Shown piece after piece: positions 17,567 through 26,521 of a stretch of 64,000 nt of DNA (positions are counted from its first letter, which is position 1; the number at the start of each line of letters is the position of its first letter). The notes beneath the pieces were generated by a model. The model worked only from the letters and a program-made list of their open reading frames with translations, was not told where the DNA came from and did not search any database. Both the position numbers and the translations under genes were made by a program. The DNA is from Mucilaginibacter gotjawali (lineage in GTDB: Bacteria; Bacteroidota; Bacteroidia; Sphingobacteriales; Sphingobacteriaceae), in NCBI RefSeq assembly GCF_002355435.1, contig NZ_AP017313.1, positions 2,914,001 to 2,978,000 on the forward strand. The letters run 5' to 3'.

Positions 17567-18823
17567 CTATTTAACAGCCATCTGAATGGTATTTCTGCTC
17601 AATTGCTCCAGCAATATTGTTTTACCGGCTTTTAGCTCATTTAACCAATCTGCACTGTAATGCCTTACTGTAATTAATGTAAGGTTGTTATTGTATTTAA
17701 CTTTAAATCCTGCGCTTAATTCATCAAAAAGCTTTTTAAAACGATCTTCTTTATAATCAAAACAAACAGAAAAGCTTAATGCGGATGTTTGCATCATATT
17801 TACTTTTACCTGGTTTTGGGCAAACATTCTAAAAATGTTACTTAAATGATCTTCTGAAATAAAGGAGTAGTCTTTAGCCGAGAGCGAAAGCAATACCTGG
17901 TTATGTTTTAGTATAATTACCGGCTTGATGAAAATGTTTGCGCTGTTTTCGTGGATGATCGTACCGGGTGCTTCCGGGTCATTAAATGGCTTCACCAGCA
18001 GCGGTATTTTAGCATTTTGCAGCGGTTTGATAGTTTTAGGGTGAATCACACTGGCGCCATAGTAGGTCATCTCAATCGCTTCTGTATAGGATAGTTCATC
18101 AAATTTAACGGTATCCTCAAAAAACTTGGGGTCGGCATTGAGTACCCCCGGCACATCTTTCCAGGTAGTTACAGATTCGGCCCCTAAACACGATGCAAAT
18201 ATGGAAGCCGTATAATCCGAGCCCTCGCGGCCCAGCGTGGTGGTGAAGTTCTCGGAGGTGCCCCCTAAAAAGCCTTGCGTTACCACAATGCCTTTCTGCA
18301 ATAATACGGGGATGTCTTTTTGAATAGCAGCGCAGGTTTTGTCCCATTGTACCGTTCCCTCGCGGTAAGTATTATCTGTTTGAACATAGCCGCGCACATC
18401 CAGCCAGGCGCTTTTTAAGCCAACTTCATTTAAATAAGCGTTAACGATACGCGTTGAAACCAATTCGCCAATAGATACGATCTGGTCGTAAATAAAATCA
18501 AAATCGTCGTGCGGTTCATCTTCTATCGCCCAGTCTATTTCCACAAAAGTATTGGCTACCTCGTCAAAAACAGGATTGGTGGGTTCGAACAATTGTTCCA
18601 TTATGGTGTAATGGTAATTTTTGAGATCTTCAAAGATACTATGCAGTGTATCATCTCCATCAAAGTAGGCTTTGGTTAACTTTTCAAGCGCATTTGTTGT
18701 TTTGCCCATGGCCGATACCACGATGAGCAACTCCTGCCCCTCAAATTTTTTAATCACATTGGCCAGGTTAACCACGCCATCGGCATCTTTTACAGAAGCC
18801 CCACCGAATTTAAAAACAAGCAT
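17567..18823 (-). CDS. Aspartate kinase (monofunctional)
   Basis: 418 residues. It phosphorylates L-aspartate, the first step toward lysine, threonine, methionine and diaminopimelate. The N-terminus LVFKFGGASV carries the kinase signature KFGGAS, and GREGSDYTASIFA near 205 contributes to the active site. The C-terminal 120 residues look like ACT regulatory domains, so feedback control is probable. No homoserine dehydrogenase domain is attached. It lies 23 bp downstream of the GNAT gene on the same strand, with which it may be cotranscribed. Confidence 0.93.
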   Translation of the reverse strand: MLVFKFGGASVKDADGVVNLANVIKKFEGQELLIVVSAMGKTTNALEKLTKAYFDGDDTLHSIFEDLKNYHYTIMEQLFEPTNPVFDEVANTFVEIDWAIEDEPHDDFDFIYDQIVSIGELVSTRIVNAYLNEVGLKSAWLDVRGYVQTDNTYREGTVQWDKTCAAIQKDIPVLLQKGIVVTQGFLGGTSENFTTTLGREGSDYTASIFASCLGAESVTTWKDVPGVLNADPKFFEDTVKFDELSYTEAIEMTYYGASVIHPKTIKPLQNAKIPLLVKPFNDPEAPGTIIHENSANIFIKPVIILKHNQVLLSLSAKDYSFISEDHLSNIFRMFAQNQVKVNMMQTSALSFSVCFDYKEDRFKKLFDELSAGFKVKYNNNLTLITVRHYSADWLNELKAGKTILLEQLSRNTIQMAVK

Positions 18824-18846
18824 TATTTACAATAAGTATTTTAAAA

Positions 18847-19320
18847 TTACAACTCAAAACTCAACAACTGTTCCTTTGATAAAGATCCGTTTAACCAGCC
18901 TGCTTCTATACCGGCTTCATATTTTTTATAGAATTTTATAGCAGGCTCGTTCCAGTCGAGCACCTGCCAGGCCATTCCGTTAAAGCCCATTTCTTTTGCC
19001 TCAACGATCAGCCTGTCGAATAATAATTTACCGACGCCTTTACCGCGCATTGCTTCGGTAACGATCAGGTCCTCCAAATACATTCTGCAACCCTTCCAGG
19101 TAGAGTAACGGATATAGTATACGGCGAATGCTACAATCGAGCCATCAACTTCGGCAACAAACGCCTTCCAAACGGGCTTTTCGCCAAAGCCGGCATCTTC
19201 AAACTCCTGCAGGGTAACGGTAACCTCTTCCGGTGCCCTTTCAAAAAGCGCAAGTTCATTAACCAGTTCCAATAACCGGGGGCAATCTTCTTTTTTTGCT
19301 ATTCGTATTTTTACGTTCAT
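18847..19320 (-). CDS. GNAT N-acetyltransferase, diamine/polyamine acetyltransferase-like
   Basis: 157 residues, one GNAT fold. The acetyl-CoA-binding motif is in LEDLIVTEAMRGKGVGKLLF (about 87-106), and the C-terminal motif is WNEPAIKFYKKYEA. The spacing and the CRMYLEDLIV stretch resemble the spermidine/spermine N1-acetyltransferase subgroup, but the substrate is an inference. The ATG at 19320 gives the standard MNVKIRIAKKEDCPRL beginning. It is followed closely by aspartate kinase. Confidence 0.85.
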   Translation of the reverse strand: MNVKIRIAKKEDCPRLLELVNELALFERAPEEVTVTLQEFEDAGFGEKPVWKAFVAEVDGSIVAFAVYYIRYSTWKGCRMYLEDLIVTEAMRGKGVGKLLFDRLIVEAKEMGFNGMAWQVLDWNEPAIKFYKKYEAGIEAGWLNGSLSKEQLLSFEL

Positions 19321-19397
19321 TAGTTCAATCGTTCATTAGTTCATTGGTAGAATGTTGGGTTAAATAATTGCACATCGATCTTTTATTTCGAAAAGAA

Positions 19398-19428
19398 TCC
19401 GAAATCGAACATCCGAATTCCGAAATCA
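19398..19428. repeat. 31-bp dispersed repeat TGATTTCGG..., copy 1
   Basis: Reading the minus strand, the repeat starts inside the TGA stop codon of the YggS gene and runs TGATTTCGGAATTCGG, then ATGTTCGATTTCGGA. A copy in the opposite orientation at 25508-25538 matches at 30 of 31 positions. Related units occur at 49313-49500. Confidence 0.8.
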
Positions 19429-20115
19429 ATTGTTCTTCCAGTGCTTGATCACCCTTTGGCCAAAAATAGTGCTGCCAAGCCTGATCATATTACTGCCCTG
19501 TTCAATAGCGACTTTATAATCTGATGACATGCCCATTGACAAGGTGTCAAATGTAGGCTCTTTCCTGAAGAAGCTTTGTTTGATGCCGTCAAAAAATGTT
19601 TTTAGCTCATAAAACTCGTCTTTAATCTGTTTTTGATTATCGGTATTGGTAGCTATTCCCATTAATCCCCTGATCCTGATATGTTTTAAGGCCGCAAATT
19701 CTTCGGAGCGCAGCAGTTCTATCGCCTCGTCAAAACCTAAACCAAACTTGGTTTCTTCATCGGCTATGTAAACCTCTAACAGGCAATCGATGATCCGGTT
19801 GTTTTTGGTTGCATGTTTATCAATCTCCTGCAGCAGTTTTAAACTGTCGACAGATTGGATCATGCTGATAAATGGCGCTATGTATTTTACTTTATTGGTT
19901 TGTAAATGGCCGATAAGGTGCCACTCAATATCCTGTGGTAAATGTTCGTGCTTTTCAACGAGTTCCTGTACCTGGTTTTCGCCAAACAAACGCTGCCCGG
20001 CGTTATATGCCTCCAGCACTTCTTCGTTTGATTTTGTTTTTGATACGGCTAAAAGGGTTACGTTTATTGGGCCGGTTTCGTTTTTTAAGCTTTTTATATT
20101 ATCTGCAATGCTCAT
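19426..20115 (-). CDS. yggS: YggS/PROSC-family PLP homeostasis protein
   Basis: 229 residues, cytoplasmic. The family binds pyridoxal 5'-phosphate and keeps vitamin B6 and amino-acid pools balanced; it has no known catalytic activity. Lys26 in LLAVSKTKS is the PLP lysine. WHLIGHLQTNKVKY (about 65-80) and SMGMSSDYKVAIEQGSNMIRLG (about 192-215) are the other family signatures. It is divergent from the DUF4296 lipoprotein gene, sharing a 42-bp gap. The stop codon TGA is also the first bases of the dispersed TGATTTCGG repeat. Confidence 0.93.
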   Translation of the reverse strand: MSIADNIKSLKNETGPINVTLLAVSKTKSNEEVLEAYNAGQRLFGENQVQELVEKHEHLPQDIEWHLIGHLQTNKVKYIAPFISMIQSVDSLKLLQEIDKHATKNNRIIDCLLEVYIADEETKFGLGFDEAIELLRSEEFAALKHIRIRGLMGIATNTDNQKQIKDEFYELKTFFDGIKQSFFRKEPTFDTLSMGMSSDYKVAIEQGSNMIRLGSTIFGQRVIKHWKNN

Positions 20116-20122
20116 TTATCCG

Positions 20123-20130
20123 TAATTTTG
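20123..20130 (+). promoter_or_regulatory. -7 box TAATTTTG before the DUF4296 lipoprotein gene
   Basis: It matches the Bacteroidota consensus TAnnTTTG. It lies 28 bp before the ATG at 20158, which favours that ATG over the in-frame one at 20128, inside the promoter. No clear -33 TTTG is seen. Confidence 0.6.
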
Positions 20131-20157
20131 TTCAGTAATAAGCCGCTAAATTACAGA

Positions 20158-20538
20158 ATGCATAAATATATCACCTTGTTTTTTTCAGTAAGCTTACTTT
20201 TATTTGCTTGCACGGCCGGTAAAAGTAACGGCAAAATTATAGAACATGACCAGATGGTCAGGCTATTAACAGATATTCATATACTCGATGGCAGTTTGTA
20301 CAATGCTGTTTCGCAAAGCCCGGATACCTTGTATAAATACGGTACGGCCAGGTATCTTACCTTATTTAAAAAATATCATGTTGATTCAATTGAGTTCAGG
20401 CGGAGCCTGAAATATTATACTACACAGCCGATTGAGTTCCAGGCGATGTACGATAAAATACTGGTCGACCTGCAAGCCAAAACTGATTCCATTAATAAGA
20501 AACTACTTAAAACTACTAATGCCCCACACCCGAAATAA
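20158..20538 (+). CDS. DUF4296-domain lipoprotein
   Basis: 126 residues from the ATG at 20158. The N-terminus MHKYITLFFSVSLLLFAC is a lipoprotein signal with lipobox LFAC. The rest is a single small helical domain (DHMVRLLTDIHILD-like pattern, then YxxYLFKKYHVDSIEFRRSLKYY) typical of the Bacteroidota DUF4296 family, of unknown function. An upstream in-frame ATG at 20128 would add ten residues before the signal peptide and falls inside the promoter box. The gene overlaps mutS2 by 20 bp, suggesting translational coupling. Confidence 0.85.
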   Translation: MHKYITLFFSVSLLLFACTAGKSNGKIIEHDQMVRLLTDIHILDGSLYNAVSQSPDTLYKYGTARYLTLFKKYHVDSIEFRRSLKYYTTQPIEFQAMYDKILVDLQAKTDSINKKLLKTTNAPHPK

Positions 20539-22879
20539 TACCGATAAACTGGGTTTTGCCGAGGTAAAGGAATTAATTAAAGCACATTGCCTTAGCGAAA
20601 TGGGCCGGCAAATGGTCGACAAGATCCAGGTGATGCATAATTTCGACCAGATCAGTAAGTTTCTGGGCCAGGCTAACGAGTTCAAAAATATTTTGCAGAA
20701 TGATGATGCGTTGCCCATTCACCACTTTTTTGATATAAAAACGCTTGCCAATAAAACCAGGATTGAAGGCGTTTTTTTAAGTGAAGAAGAATTTTACCAG
20801 GTACATGCGTCATTAACAACCGTATTTGCCGTAATTGCCTATTTTAACGAGCGGGAAGGTTTATATCCCAACCTGGAAGCCCTGTTTGAACATTTACCCA
20901 TTGAAAAAGCGATCATTAAAAAGATCGATATGGTTATTGACCAGAAAGGGAAGATCAGGCCAAACGCATCGCGCGACTTACAGGAGATTACCTCGGGCAT
21001 TGCACGTGCCGAACAGGAAGCCCGCAAAAAGATAGACCAGGTGTTTAAAAATGCCGGCAGCAATGGCTGGACGGCCGATGGCTCGTTAACCATACGTGAC
21101 GGCCGCCTGTGTATCCCCTTACTGGCAGAAAATAAGCGAAAATTAAAAGGCTTTATTCATGATGAATCTGCATCCGGCCAAACGGTTTACATGGAACCGG
21201 AAGAAGTTTTTACCTTAAACAACCGCATCCGCGATCTTGAATTTGACCGCAGGCGCGAGATCATCAAAATACTAACGGCTTTAACTGATGAGCTAAGGCC
21301 TTATGTGCCTTTGCTGTTATCGTACCACAGCCTGTTAACCAAACTTGATTTTGTAAGGGCAAAAGCACTTTTCGCAATTGATATCGAAGCAGAAATGCCA
21401 CAGCTGGTAAACGAAGCCAGTATAAAGCTAACCAATGCCAGGCACCCGCTTTTATTGCTGAATTTTAAAAAGGAGCATAAAACAGTAGTGCCGCTGAACG
21501 TGCAGATTGATGAGCATACCCGGATTGTAGTGGTATCCGGGCCAAATGCTGGTGGTAAGTCGGTTTGCATGAAAACGGTTGGCCTATTGCAAACCATGGT
21601 GCAGGCAGGCTTGCTGATCTCCGCATCCGAAGCGAGCGTTGTTGGGGTGTTTAAACAGTTGTTTGTGGATATAGGCGATGATCAGTCGCTTGAGAGTGAT
21701 TTGAGTACCTATAGCGCCCATCTTTCGAAAATGAAAGAGTTTGTTGAACAGGCCAACGGGAGAACACTGGTTTTGATTGATGAATTTGGAACAGGAACTG
21801 ATCCCCAATTTGGTGGGCCCATTGCCGAGGCAGTGCTGGAATCATTAAATCATAAAAAGGTAAAAGGTATGGTGACCACCCATTACTCGAACCTGAAAAT
21901 TTTTGCCAGCCATACCGAAGGGATAGAGAACGCATCGATGCTGTTTGATAACAAGGAAATGAAGCCACTTTATATGCTTGAAGTGGGTAAACCCGGCAGT
22001 TCATATGCGTTTGAGATCGCTCAAAAAATTGGCTTGCCTCAAAATGTGCTTAACCTGGCCAAAAATAAGATCAGCGCGGGGCAGAAGAAGGTAGACACCC
22101 TGTTGGTTGACCTGGAACGTGAGAAAAAGGAAATCTACGATACCCGGATAGCGCTTGAAAAACAGCAGCGACAGGTAAACGCCCTGCTTGCCGAAAATGA
22201 AACGCTGAAAAGTTACCTGGAAGAAAATAAAAAGGCGCTGATAAGGGATGCCAAAGATCAGGCAAAAAATATCATCTTAAATGCCAATAAACTGGTTGAA
22301 AATACCATCTCCGAAATTAAAAGCAGCAATGCGGATAAGGAGAAAACCCGCGTTTTGAGGGAAAACCTGAACGCCGAACTTCAAAAAAACACAATTAAGC
22401 CGATTGTTGCTAAACCATTACCTGCAGACGAAGAGATAAAACCCGGCGATTGGGTTAAATTAGCCGACAGCGAAACAACAGGACAGGTGATAGAGATCAT
22501 TAAAGATAACGTGGTAATTGCCATTGGCGATTTACGTACGGTGGCTAAAAAGAAACGGATTATTAAAGTTGCTAAATCAACGGTACCAAAAGAGATCAGG
22601 CGGAATTACAACAGCCAAACCGGAGATATGGCCAGTTTTAACCCCGAAATTGATGTTAGGGGCATGCGCACAGAAGATGCCCTTAGTAATATTGAAAGGC
22701 TGTTTGACCGCGCACTAATGATGGGTTTTGGCAATTTAAAGATCATTCATGGTAAAGGCGATGGTATTTTACGCAAGATGATCAGGCAATACCTAAAAAA
22801 ATACGACCAGGTTGACCGCATGGAAGATGAACATGCCGATAGGGGCGGGGATGGTATTACCTACGTATATTTTAAATAA
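20519..22879 (+). CDS. mutS2: Endonuclease MutS2
   Basis: 786 residues from the ATG at 20519. It is a MutS-like ATPase that lacks the mismatch-recognition domains. In other bacteria MutS2 suppresses recombination or rescues collided ribosomes. The core helical domain is followed by Walker A GPNAGGKS near 340, the DEFGTGTDP Walker B region near 420, a long charged coiled coil (about 520-620), a KOW-like segment (about 640-680), and a C-terminal Smr nuclease domain with DVRGMRTEDAL and IHGKGDGILR. The open frame extends upstream to 20432, but the extra 29 residues lie inside the lipoprotein gene and do not look like MutS2. Confidence 0.94.
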   Translation: MPHTRNNTDKLGFAEVKELIKAHCLSEMGRQMVDKIQVMHNFDQISKFLGQANEFKNILQNDDALPIHHFFDIKTLANKTRIEGVFLSEEEFYQVHASLTTVFAVIAYFNEREGLYPNLEALFEHLPIEKAIIKKIDMVIDQKGKIRPNASRDLQEITSGIARAEQEARKKIDQVFKNAGSNGWTADGSLTIRDGRLCIPLLAENKRKLKGFIHDESASGQTVYMEPEEVFTLNNRIRDLEFDRRREIIKILTALTDELRPYVPLLLSYHSLLTKLDFVRAKALFAIDIEAEMPQLVNEASIKLTNARHPLLLLNFKKEHKTVVPLNVQIDEHTRIVVVSGPNAGGKSVCMKTVGLLQTMVQAGLLISASEASVVGVFKQLFVDIGDDQSLESDLSTYSAHLSKMKEFVEQANGRTLVLIDEFGTGTDPQFGGPIAEAVLESLNHKKVKGMVTTHYSNLKIFASHTEGIENASMLFDNKEMKPLYMLEVGKPGSSYAFEIAQKIGLPQNVLNLAKNKISAGQKKVDTLLVDLEREKKEIYDTRIALEKQQRQVNALLAENETLKSYLEENKKALIRDAKDQAKNIILNANKLVENTISEIKSSNADKEKTRVLRENLNAELQKNTIKPIVAKPLPADEEIKPGDWVKLADSETTGQVIEIIKDNVVIAIGDLRTVAKKKRIIKVAKSTVPKEIRRNYNSQTGDMASFNPEIDVRGMRTEDALSNIERLFDRALMMGFGNLKIIHGKGDGILRKMIRQYLKKYDQVDRMEDEHADRGGDGITYVYFK

Positions 22880-22919
22880 AAAAATGCAAACAGTTTTTAG
22901 GTTGATCAAAATTTAAGTC

Positions 22920-23996
22920 ATGAATTTAAAAATAAGTTTTTTCGTTATTGCCATTGCCGCCGGTTTACAATGCGGCGCTCAAACGATTGTTAAATGTACT
23001 AACTCTCATATCCGTTATTCGGGACGCATAGCGATGACAGACAGTACTGCTGAATTATCGTGGTCGGCCAGTTCAATAACTGTTAATTTCAGCGGAACGG
23101 GGATAAGCGCCGTACTGAAAGACGAACGCTCCGATAATAATTATAATGTGATTGTGGATGGTAGGGTTACCAGCATTATCCATCCCGAATTAACCAAAAA
23201 AACTTATCAATTAGCCACTGGATTACCGGCCGGGAAACATACCCTTGAATTGTTTAAGCGCACCGAATGGGCCATGGGTAAAACCTGGTTTTACCAGTTC
23301 GAGCTTAATAAAGGTGATAAAATTTTATCACCACCAACAGCTCAAAAACGCAAAATAGAGTTTTTCGGTAATTCAATTACCTGTGGCTATGCCGACGAAG
23401 ATACCACTGGTAAAGACCGCGGCACCAGCCCGTATGAAAATGGCTACCTGAGCTATGCGGCCATAACTGCCCGCCATTTTAATGCCGAAATGCATAATAC
23501 TTCCAAAAGCGGCATCGGCATAACAGTAAGCTGGTTTCCGCTTATCATGTCAGAGATGTATGATCGCCTTGATGCCACCGACCCTAACAGCAAATGGGAC
23601 TTTTCAAAATACACACCGCAGGTGGTAGTTATCAACTTATTTCAAAATGATTCCTGGATCGTTAAGTTGCCGGATAATGAGCAATTTAAAGCGCGGTTCG
23701 GCACAACGCCACCTACGCCTGAGTTTATAATCAACGCCTATCAAAGCTTTGTCAAAACTGTGCGTGCCAAATATCCGGATGCAAAGATCATTTGCATATT
23801 GGGCAGCATGGATGCTACCAGGGCTGGTTCGCCATGGCCGGGATATATTGATAAAGCAGTAGCCGGTCTGAATGATAAAAATATCTACACTCACTTTATC
23901 CCTTATAAGAACACCAACGGGCACCCAAGCGTTAAAGAACAACAAACAATGGCCGATGACCTGATAGGCTTTATGGAGAAAAGTATTACATGGTAA
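22920..23996 (+). CDS. Secreted SGNH/GDSL esterase with CE2-like N-terminal domain
   Basis: 358 residues with a signal peptide (about 1-20, ending GAQ). Residues 30-130 form a beta-rich domain (GTGISAVLKDE, NYNVIVDG) like the jelly-roll domain of carbohydrate esterase family 2. An SGNH hydrolase domain follows: block I FFGNSITCGYAD with the nucleophile Ser near 151, and the C-terminal NGHPSVKEQ with the catalytic His near 335. It probably removes acetyl groups from plant or microbial polysaccharides in the periplasm or outside the cell. The mRNA end forms a 21-bp hairpin across the stop codon. It is convergent with the arginine deiminase gene. Confidence 0.87.
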   Translation: MNLKISFFVIAIAAGLQCGAQTIVKCTNSHIRYSGRIAMTDSTAELSWSASSITVNFSGTGISAVLKDERSDNNYNVIVDGRVTSIIHPELTKKTYQLATGLPAGKHTLELFKRTEWAMGKTWFYQFELNKGDKILSPPTAQKRKIEFFGNSITCGYADEDTTGKDRGTSPYENGYLSYAAITARHFNAEMHNTSKSGIGITVSWFPLIMSEMYDRLDATDPNSKWDFSKYTPQVVVINLFQNDSWIVKLPDNEQFKARFGTTPPTPEFIINAYQSFVKTVRAKYPDAKIICILGSMDATRAGSPWPGYIDKAVAGLNDKNIYTHFIPYKNTNGHPSVKEQQTMADDLIGFMEKSITW

Positions 23997-24013
23997 TATT
24001 TTTCTCCATAAAG
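23969..24013. terminator. 21-bp hairpin with a 3-nt loop spanning the esterase stop codon
   Basis: Bases 23969-23989 pair with 23993-24013 around the loop ATG (23990-23992). All pairs are Watson-Crick except one G-T (23983/23999). The TAA stop (23994-23996) lies in the right arm. No T-run follows the stem outside the structure, so it is not a textbook intrinsic terminator. It sits between convergent genes and may serve both as terminator or mRNA 3' stabiliser. Confidence 0.7.
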
Positions 24014-24035
24014 AACGGGAGATGTATTTAGCAAA

Positions 24036-25481
24036 CTATAAAACCTTATCCCGTAAAAGCGGCATACTCATGCAATGGAAACCGCCCCGCGCCCTTGAAA
24101 GCTCCGCCGAAGGCATTAAGATCAGCGTATCTGTCATAGTCTCGGGGTTAAGTTCATCATTTTCAAATTTTTGAAGCAGGTCCTTTACTTTTATCACTTT
24201 AAAACCTTTTTGTTTAAAAGCCTCTACCGTTTTATCATTGCGGTCATATCCCAAAACAACACCTTCTTTAAGGGCAAGCAGGTTACATGAATCTGTCCAT
24301 TGCTCCCGGGCATCATAAGGGAAAGTATCGCCGCCTGAATAGATGAAAACGGTACTTTCAGCGCTTCCCAGGTCGTTTTTACTTACATCGTTGAGCAGAT
24401 CTTCCAAACGCTTAAAGGTTTTTGGCTTTTTCCCTTTTTCAAACTGAACAATTTCAGTTTTATCTTTATTCTTTTTGTCCGCAAACCAGCCTAACGGTTC
24501 ATCAATCTCGCCTGCGCCATCAGGTACGGCCAAACTTCTTAGCAGAACCCATGTATTCCGCTTTACCTGGGTGAAAACGGTGTCAATATGCATGTAATCG
24601 CGCTTATGCGGAATTTTTACAATGGTTACTTTTTTAACCACGTCATTTTGAAACAATAGCTTTATGGCTTCGTTGGCGCCGCTTACTGAAGTACGTTCGC
24701 TGCAGCCGATGATCAGGTGCTGCGGACTCACCATCATCACGTCACCGCCTTCCAGCGTTGTTTTTTGCTCATTATCTTCGCCGGGGCGCAAAAAATGCTG
24801 CACGGTTTCGGGGATTTCCAAAATATTATCGCGGTAGCCGGCAAAAAGCGGGTGATTGAAGAAGATATACCTTACCAGTAAAGTTTCGCGGGCCCGGGCC
24901 TTTTTAGCGGGTTTGTTCAGCAGCATAAAATTGTTTACCGCTATGCCAATATCCCTCGAAAAAATAAGGTTCGGGATAGGAGCGAAGATCATTTCATGTT
25001 TATTCAACGATCCCGAAATAATGATTTTTGCAAGCTCGGCCGGTGGGGTATCAATCAATTTTAATTGCAAACGATAATTGCAGTTTTCGATAGCACACAC
25101 CGATGCAACCAGCTTTTTGCGGATATCGTCTTCCTGCAAAATATCTTCAAGCAAGGTTTGAATCTCGATTACCTTGTTTGAACAGTGGAAATCCTTGTTA
25201 TCAGGTTTGTAAAAAACGCGGTTTGATTCTTTTGCGTCTATTTCCTTTAGCTTGCCTTTGATCCTAGCAGGATCGAGAAAATACATCAACAATTTGACAT
25301 AGAAATCATATTCGTTTTTACGCATCGTTTCCAGGTGCACAATGTCTTCAAAAAGCCAGTCCTGGGCTTTTGAAGGCACTACTTTTCCAAGTCCGTTATC
25401 AGGGCTATGGATCAATAAGGCACGAAGGTTACCAATTTCGGAGGTTACATCTAATTTAAAATTGTTGTTGCTGAGCTTCAT
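24036..25481 (-). CDS. Arginine deiminase family protein
   Basis: 481 residues, somewhat longer than classic arginine deiminases of about 410. The family converts arginine to citrulline and ammonia. Motifs visible are EIGNLRALLIHSPDNGLGKV at the start, FSRDIG, LEGGDVMM, MHIDTVFT, and the C-terminal GGFHCMSMPL, whose Cys near 470 is the expected nucleophile. The DGTNYLAI motif of classic enzymes reads DSCNLLAL here. There is no ornithine carbamoyltransferase, carbamate kinase or antiporter beside it, so it is not part of a standard ADI operon. The start is supported by a -7 box 18 bp upstream. Confidence 0.88.
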   Translation of the reverse strand: MKLSNNNFKLDVTSEIGNLRALLIHSPDNGLGKVVPSKAQDWLFEDIVHLETMRKNEYDFYVKLLMYFLDPARIKGKLKEIDAKESNRVFYKPDNKDFHCSNKVIEIQTLLEDILQEDDIRKKLVASVCAIENCNYRLQLKLIDTPPAELAKIIISGSLNKHEMIFAPIPNLIFSRDIGIAVNNFMLLNKPAKKARARETLLVRYIFFNHPLFAGYRDNILEIPETVQHFLRPGEDNEQKTTLEGGDVMMVSPQHLIIGCSERTSVSGANEAIKLLFQNDVVKKVTIVKIPHKRDYMHIDTVFTQVKRNTWVLLRSLAVPDGAGEIDEPLGWFADKKNKDKTEIVQFEKGKKPKTFKRLEDLLNDVSKNDLGSAESTVFIYSGGDTFPYDAREQWTDSCNLLALKEGVVLGYDRNDKTVEAFKQKGFKVIKVKDLLQKFENDELNPETMTDTLILMPSAELSRARGGFHCMSMPLLRDKVL

Positions 25482-25498
25482 AAATTTTTTGCAGAAGG

Positions 25499-25506
25499 CA
25501 AATCTA
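25499..25506 (-). promoter_or_regulatory. -7 box TAGATTTG before the arginine deiminase gene
   Basis: Minus-strand TAGATTTG matches TAnnTTTG, 18 bp upstream of the start codon. The 31-bp dispersed repeat begins directly upstream of it. Confidence 0.6.
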
Positions 25507-25507
25507 A

Positions 25508-25538
25508 TGATTTCGGAATTCGGATTTTCGATTTCGGA
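25508..25538. repeat. 31-bp dispersed repeat TGATTTCGG..., copy 2
   Basis: The + strand reads TGATTTCGGAATTCGG, then ATTTTCGATTTCGGA. It matches the minus-strand copy at 19398-19428 at 30 of 31 bases. Here it sits upstream of a promoter instead of next to a stop codon. Confidence 0.8.
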
Positions 25539-25671
25539 ATTAAATTCTTGTTTGAAATGTTGATCGTTACCAACAGCTGCGAAATCAGTTAAATTGGTGC
25601 AGTTTTGTTTTTAAGGTTTCCTCTAAAAATATCAAGAGATCTTTCAGTATTTGTGTAAATAATATCGATTC

Positions 25672-26313
25672 TTATTTAAAAGAATCCATAAATGGGGCAA
25701 ATTCCTTAGAATTAATTATTCTTTTTGATATTTCAAATATGTCGCCAATCTTTGTGTATTTCAGTTGACCACTATCCCTTTTGTACAGTAATATGTTTCC
25801 AACTAATGCGGGATAATCACTCCTGGAAACTAAAAGGCTTGCAGTTTTTATATTCTCTTGGGAATTGATTTTTAGATTGTAATCTCCATCGTAATTTTCG
25901 GGGAGGTTTGCACTTGCTCTGGCAATCATTTTTTCAAATGACAATTCGCCCATCCCAATAAACATCTTGTTGCCATTGGGCAAACGAATAAAAACTGAAT
26001 CTTTTCCAAAATTATTTTTAACAGCAATAGCATTGTCGGCTTGTTTCATTTTTGCTTTAACTGAATCCAGTAACTGTTTAACAGTCCAATCTTTAGTGTT
26101 ATTACTTTGCGCTATTGATATCATGTAGGTTCCGATGATTGCAGCGTCAGTATTACGTATATAACCACTTTTAATCAATGTATTTATGTCTGTCGCATTC
26201 AAACTATCAACTTTTTTTAACAATATAGCGTCAGTTTTTGATTGTGATCGACAGCTTGAAGACGCAAACAAGGTAAGTAATAAAAGGAGAACTGAAAGCT
26301 TTGAAAGGTTCAT
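25672..26313 (-). CDS. Secreted or lipoprotein of unknown function
   Basis: 213 residues. I do not recognise a family. The N-terminus MNLSKLSVLLLLLTLFASSSC is a signal peptide with a possible lipobox (SSSC). The mature part is hydrophilic, mixed alpha/beta, with no repeats or Cys pairs. It contains SVFIRLPNGNKMFIGMGELSF near 108-128 and a Lys/Ile-rich end. It is divergent from argS. The open frame extending argS upstream overlaps this gene on the other strand but is not real coding sequence. Confidence 0.7.
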   Translation of the reverse strand: MNLSKLSVLLLLLTLFASSSCRSQSKTDAILLKKVDSLNATDINTLIKSGYIRNTDAAIIGTYMISIAQSNNTKDWTVKQLLDSVKAKMKQADNAIAVKNNFGKDSVFIRLPNGNKMFIGMGELSFEKMIARASANLPENYDGDYNLKINSQENIKTASLLVSRSDYPALVGNILLYKRDSGQLKYTKIGDIFEISKRIINSKEFAPFMDSFK

Positions 26314-26484
26314 TGTCGTAAATATCGTTAAATATACGAAATCAACAATACTCTTTTCTGAAGCCCTAAACCTTCTGCAACATAATCATGAAATTCCTCT
26401 TGGTTCTCAAGTAACGAGGCCCGTGGCTATTTACAGTATTGGCAGCTTAGGTTTCGCACTAAATTTCCATTCAACGACAAATCC

Positions 26485-26517
26485 GACTTCCGGACTTTCC
26501 CGACTTTCGGACTTAAA
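26485..26517. repeat. Short array of GACTTtCGG units upstream of argS
   Basis: GACTTCCG, GACTTTCCC, GACTTTCG, GACTTAAA follow each other with 8-9 bp spacing and end 4 bp before the argS -7 box. A related CTTTCGGACTTTCGG stretch lies at 29728-29742. Confidence 0.6.
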
Positions 26518-26521
26518 TCAC

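Noticed and set aside
20432-20518. Long upstream extension of mutS2
   Set aside because: It lies entirely within the lipoprotein CDS in another frame and does not resemble MutS2.
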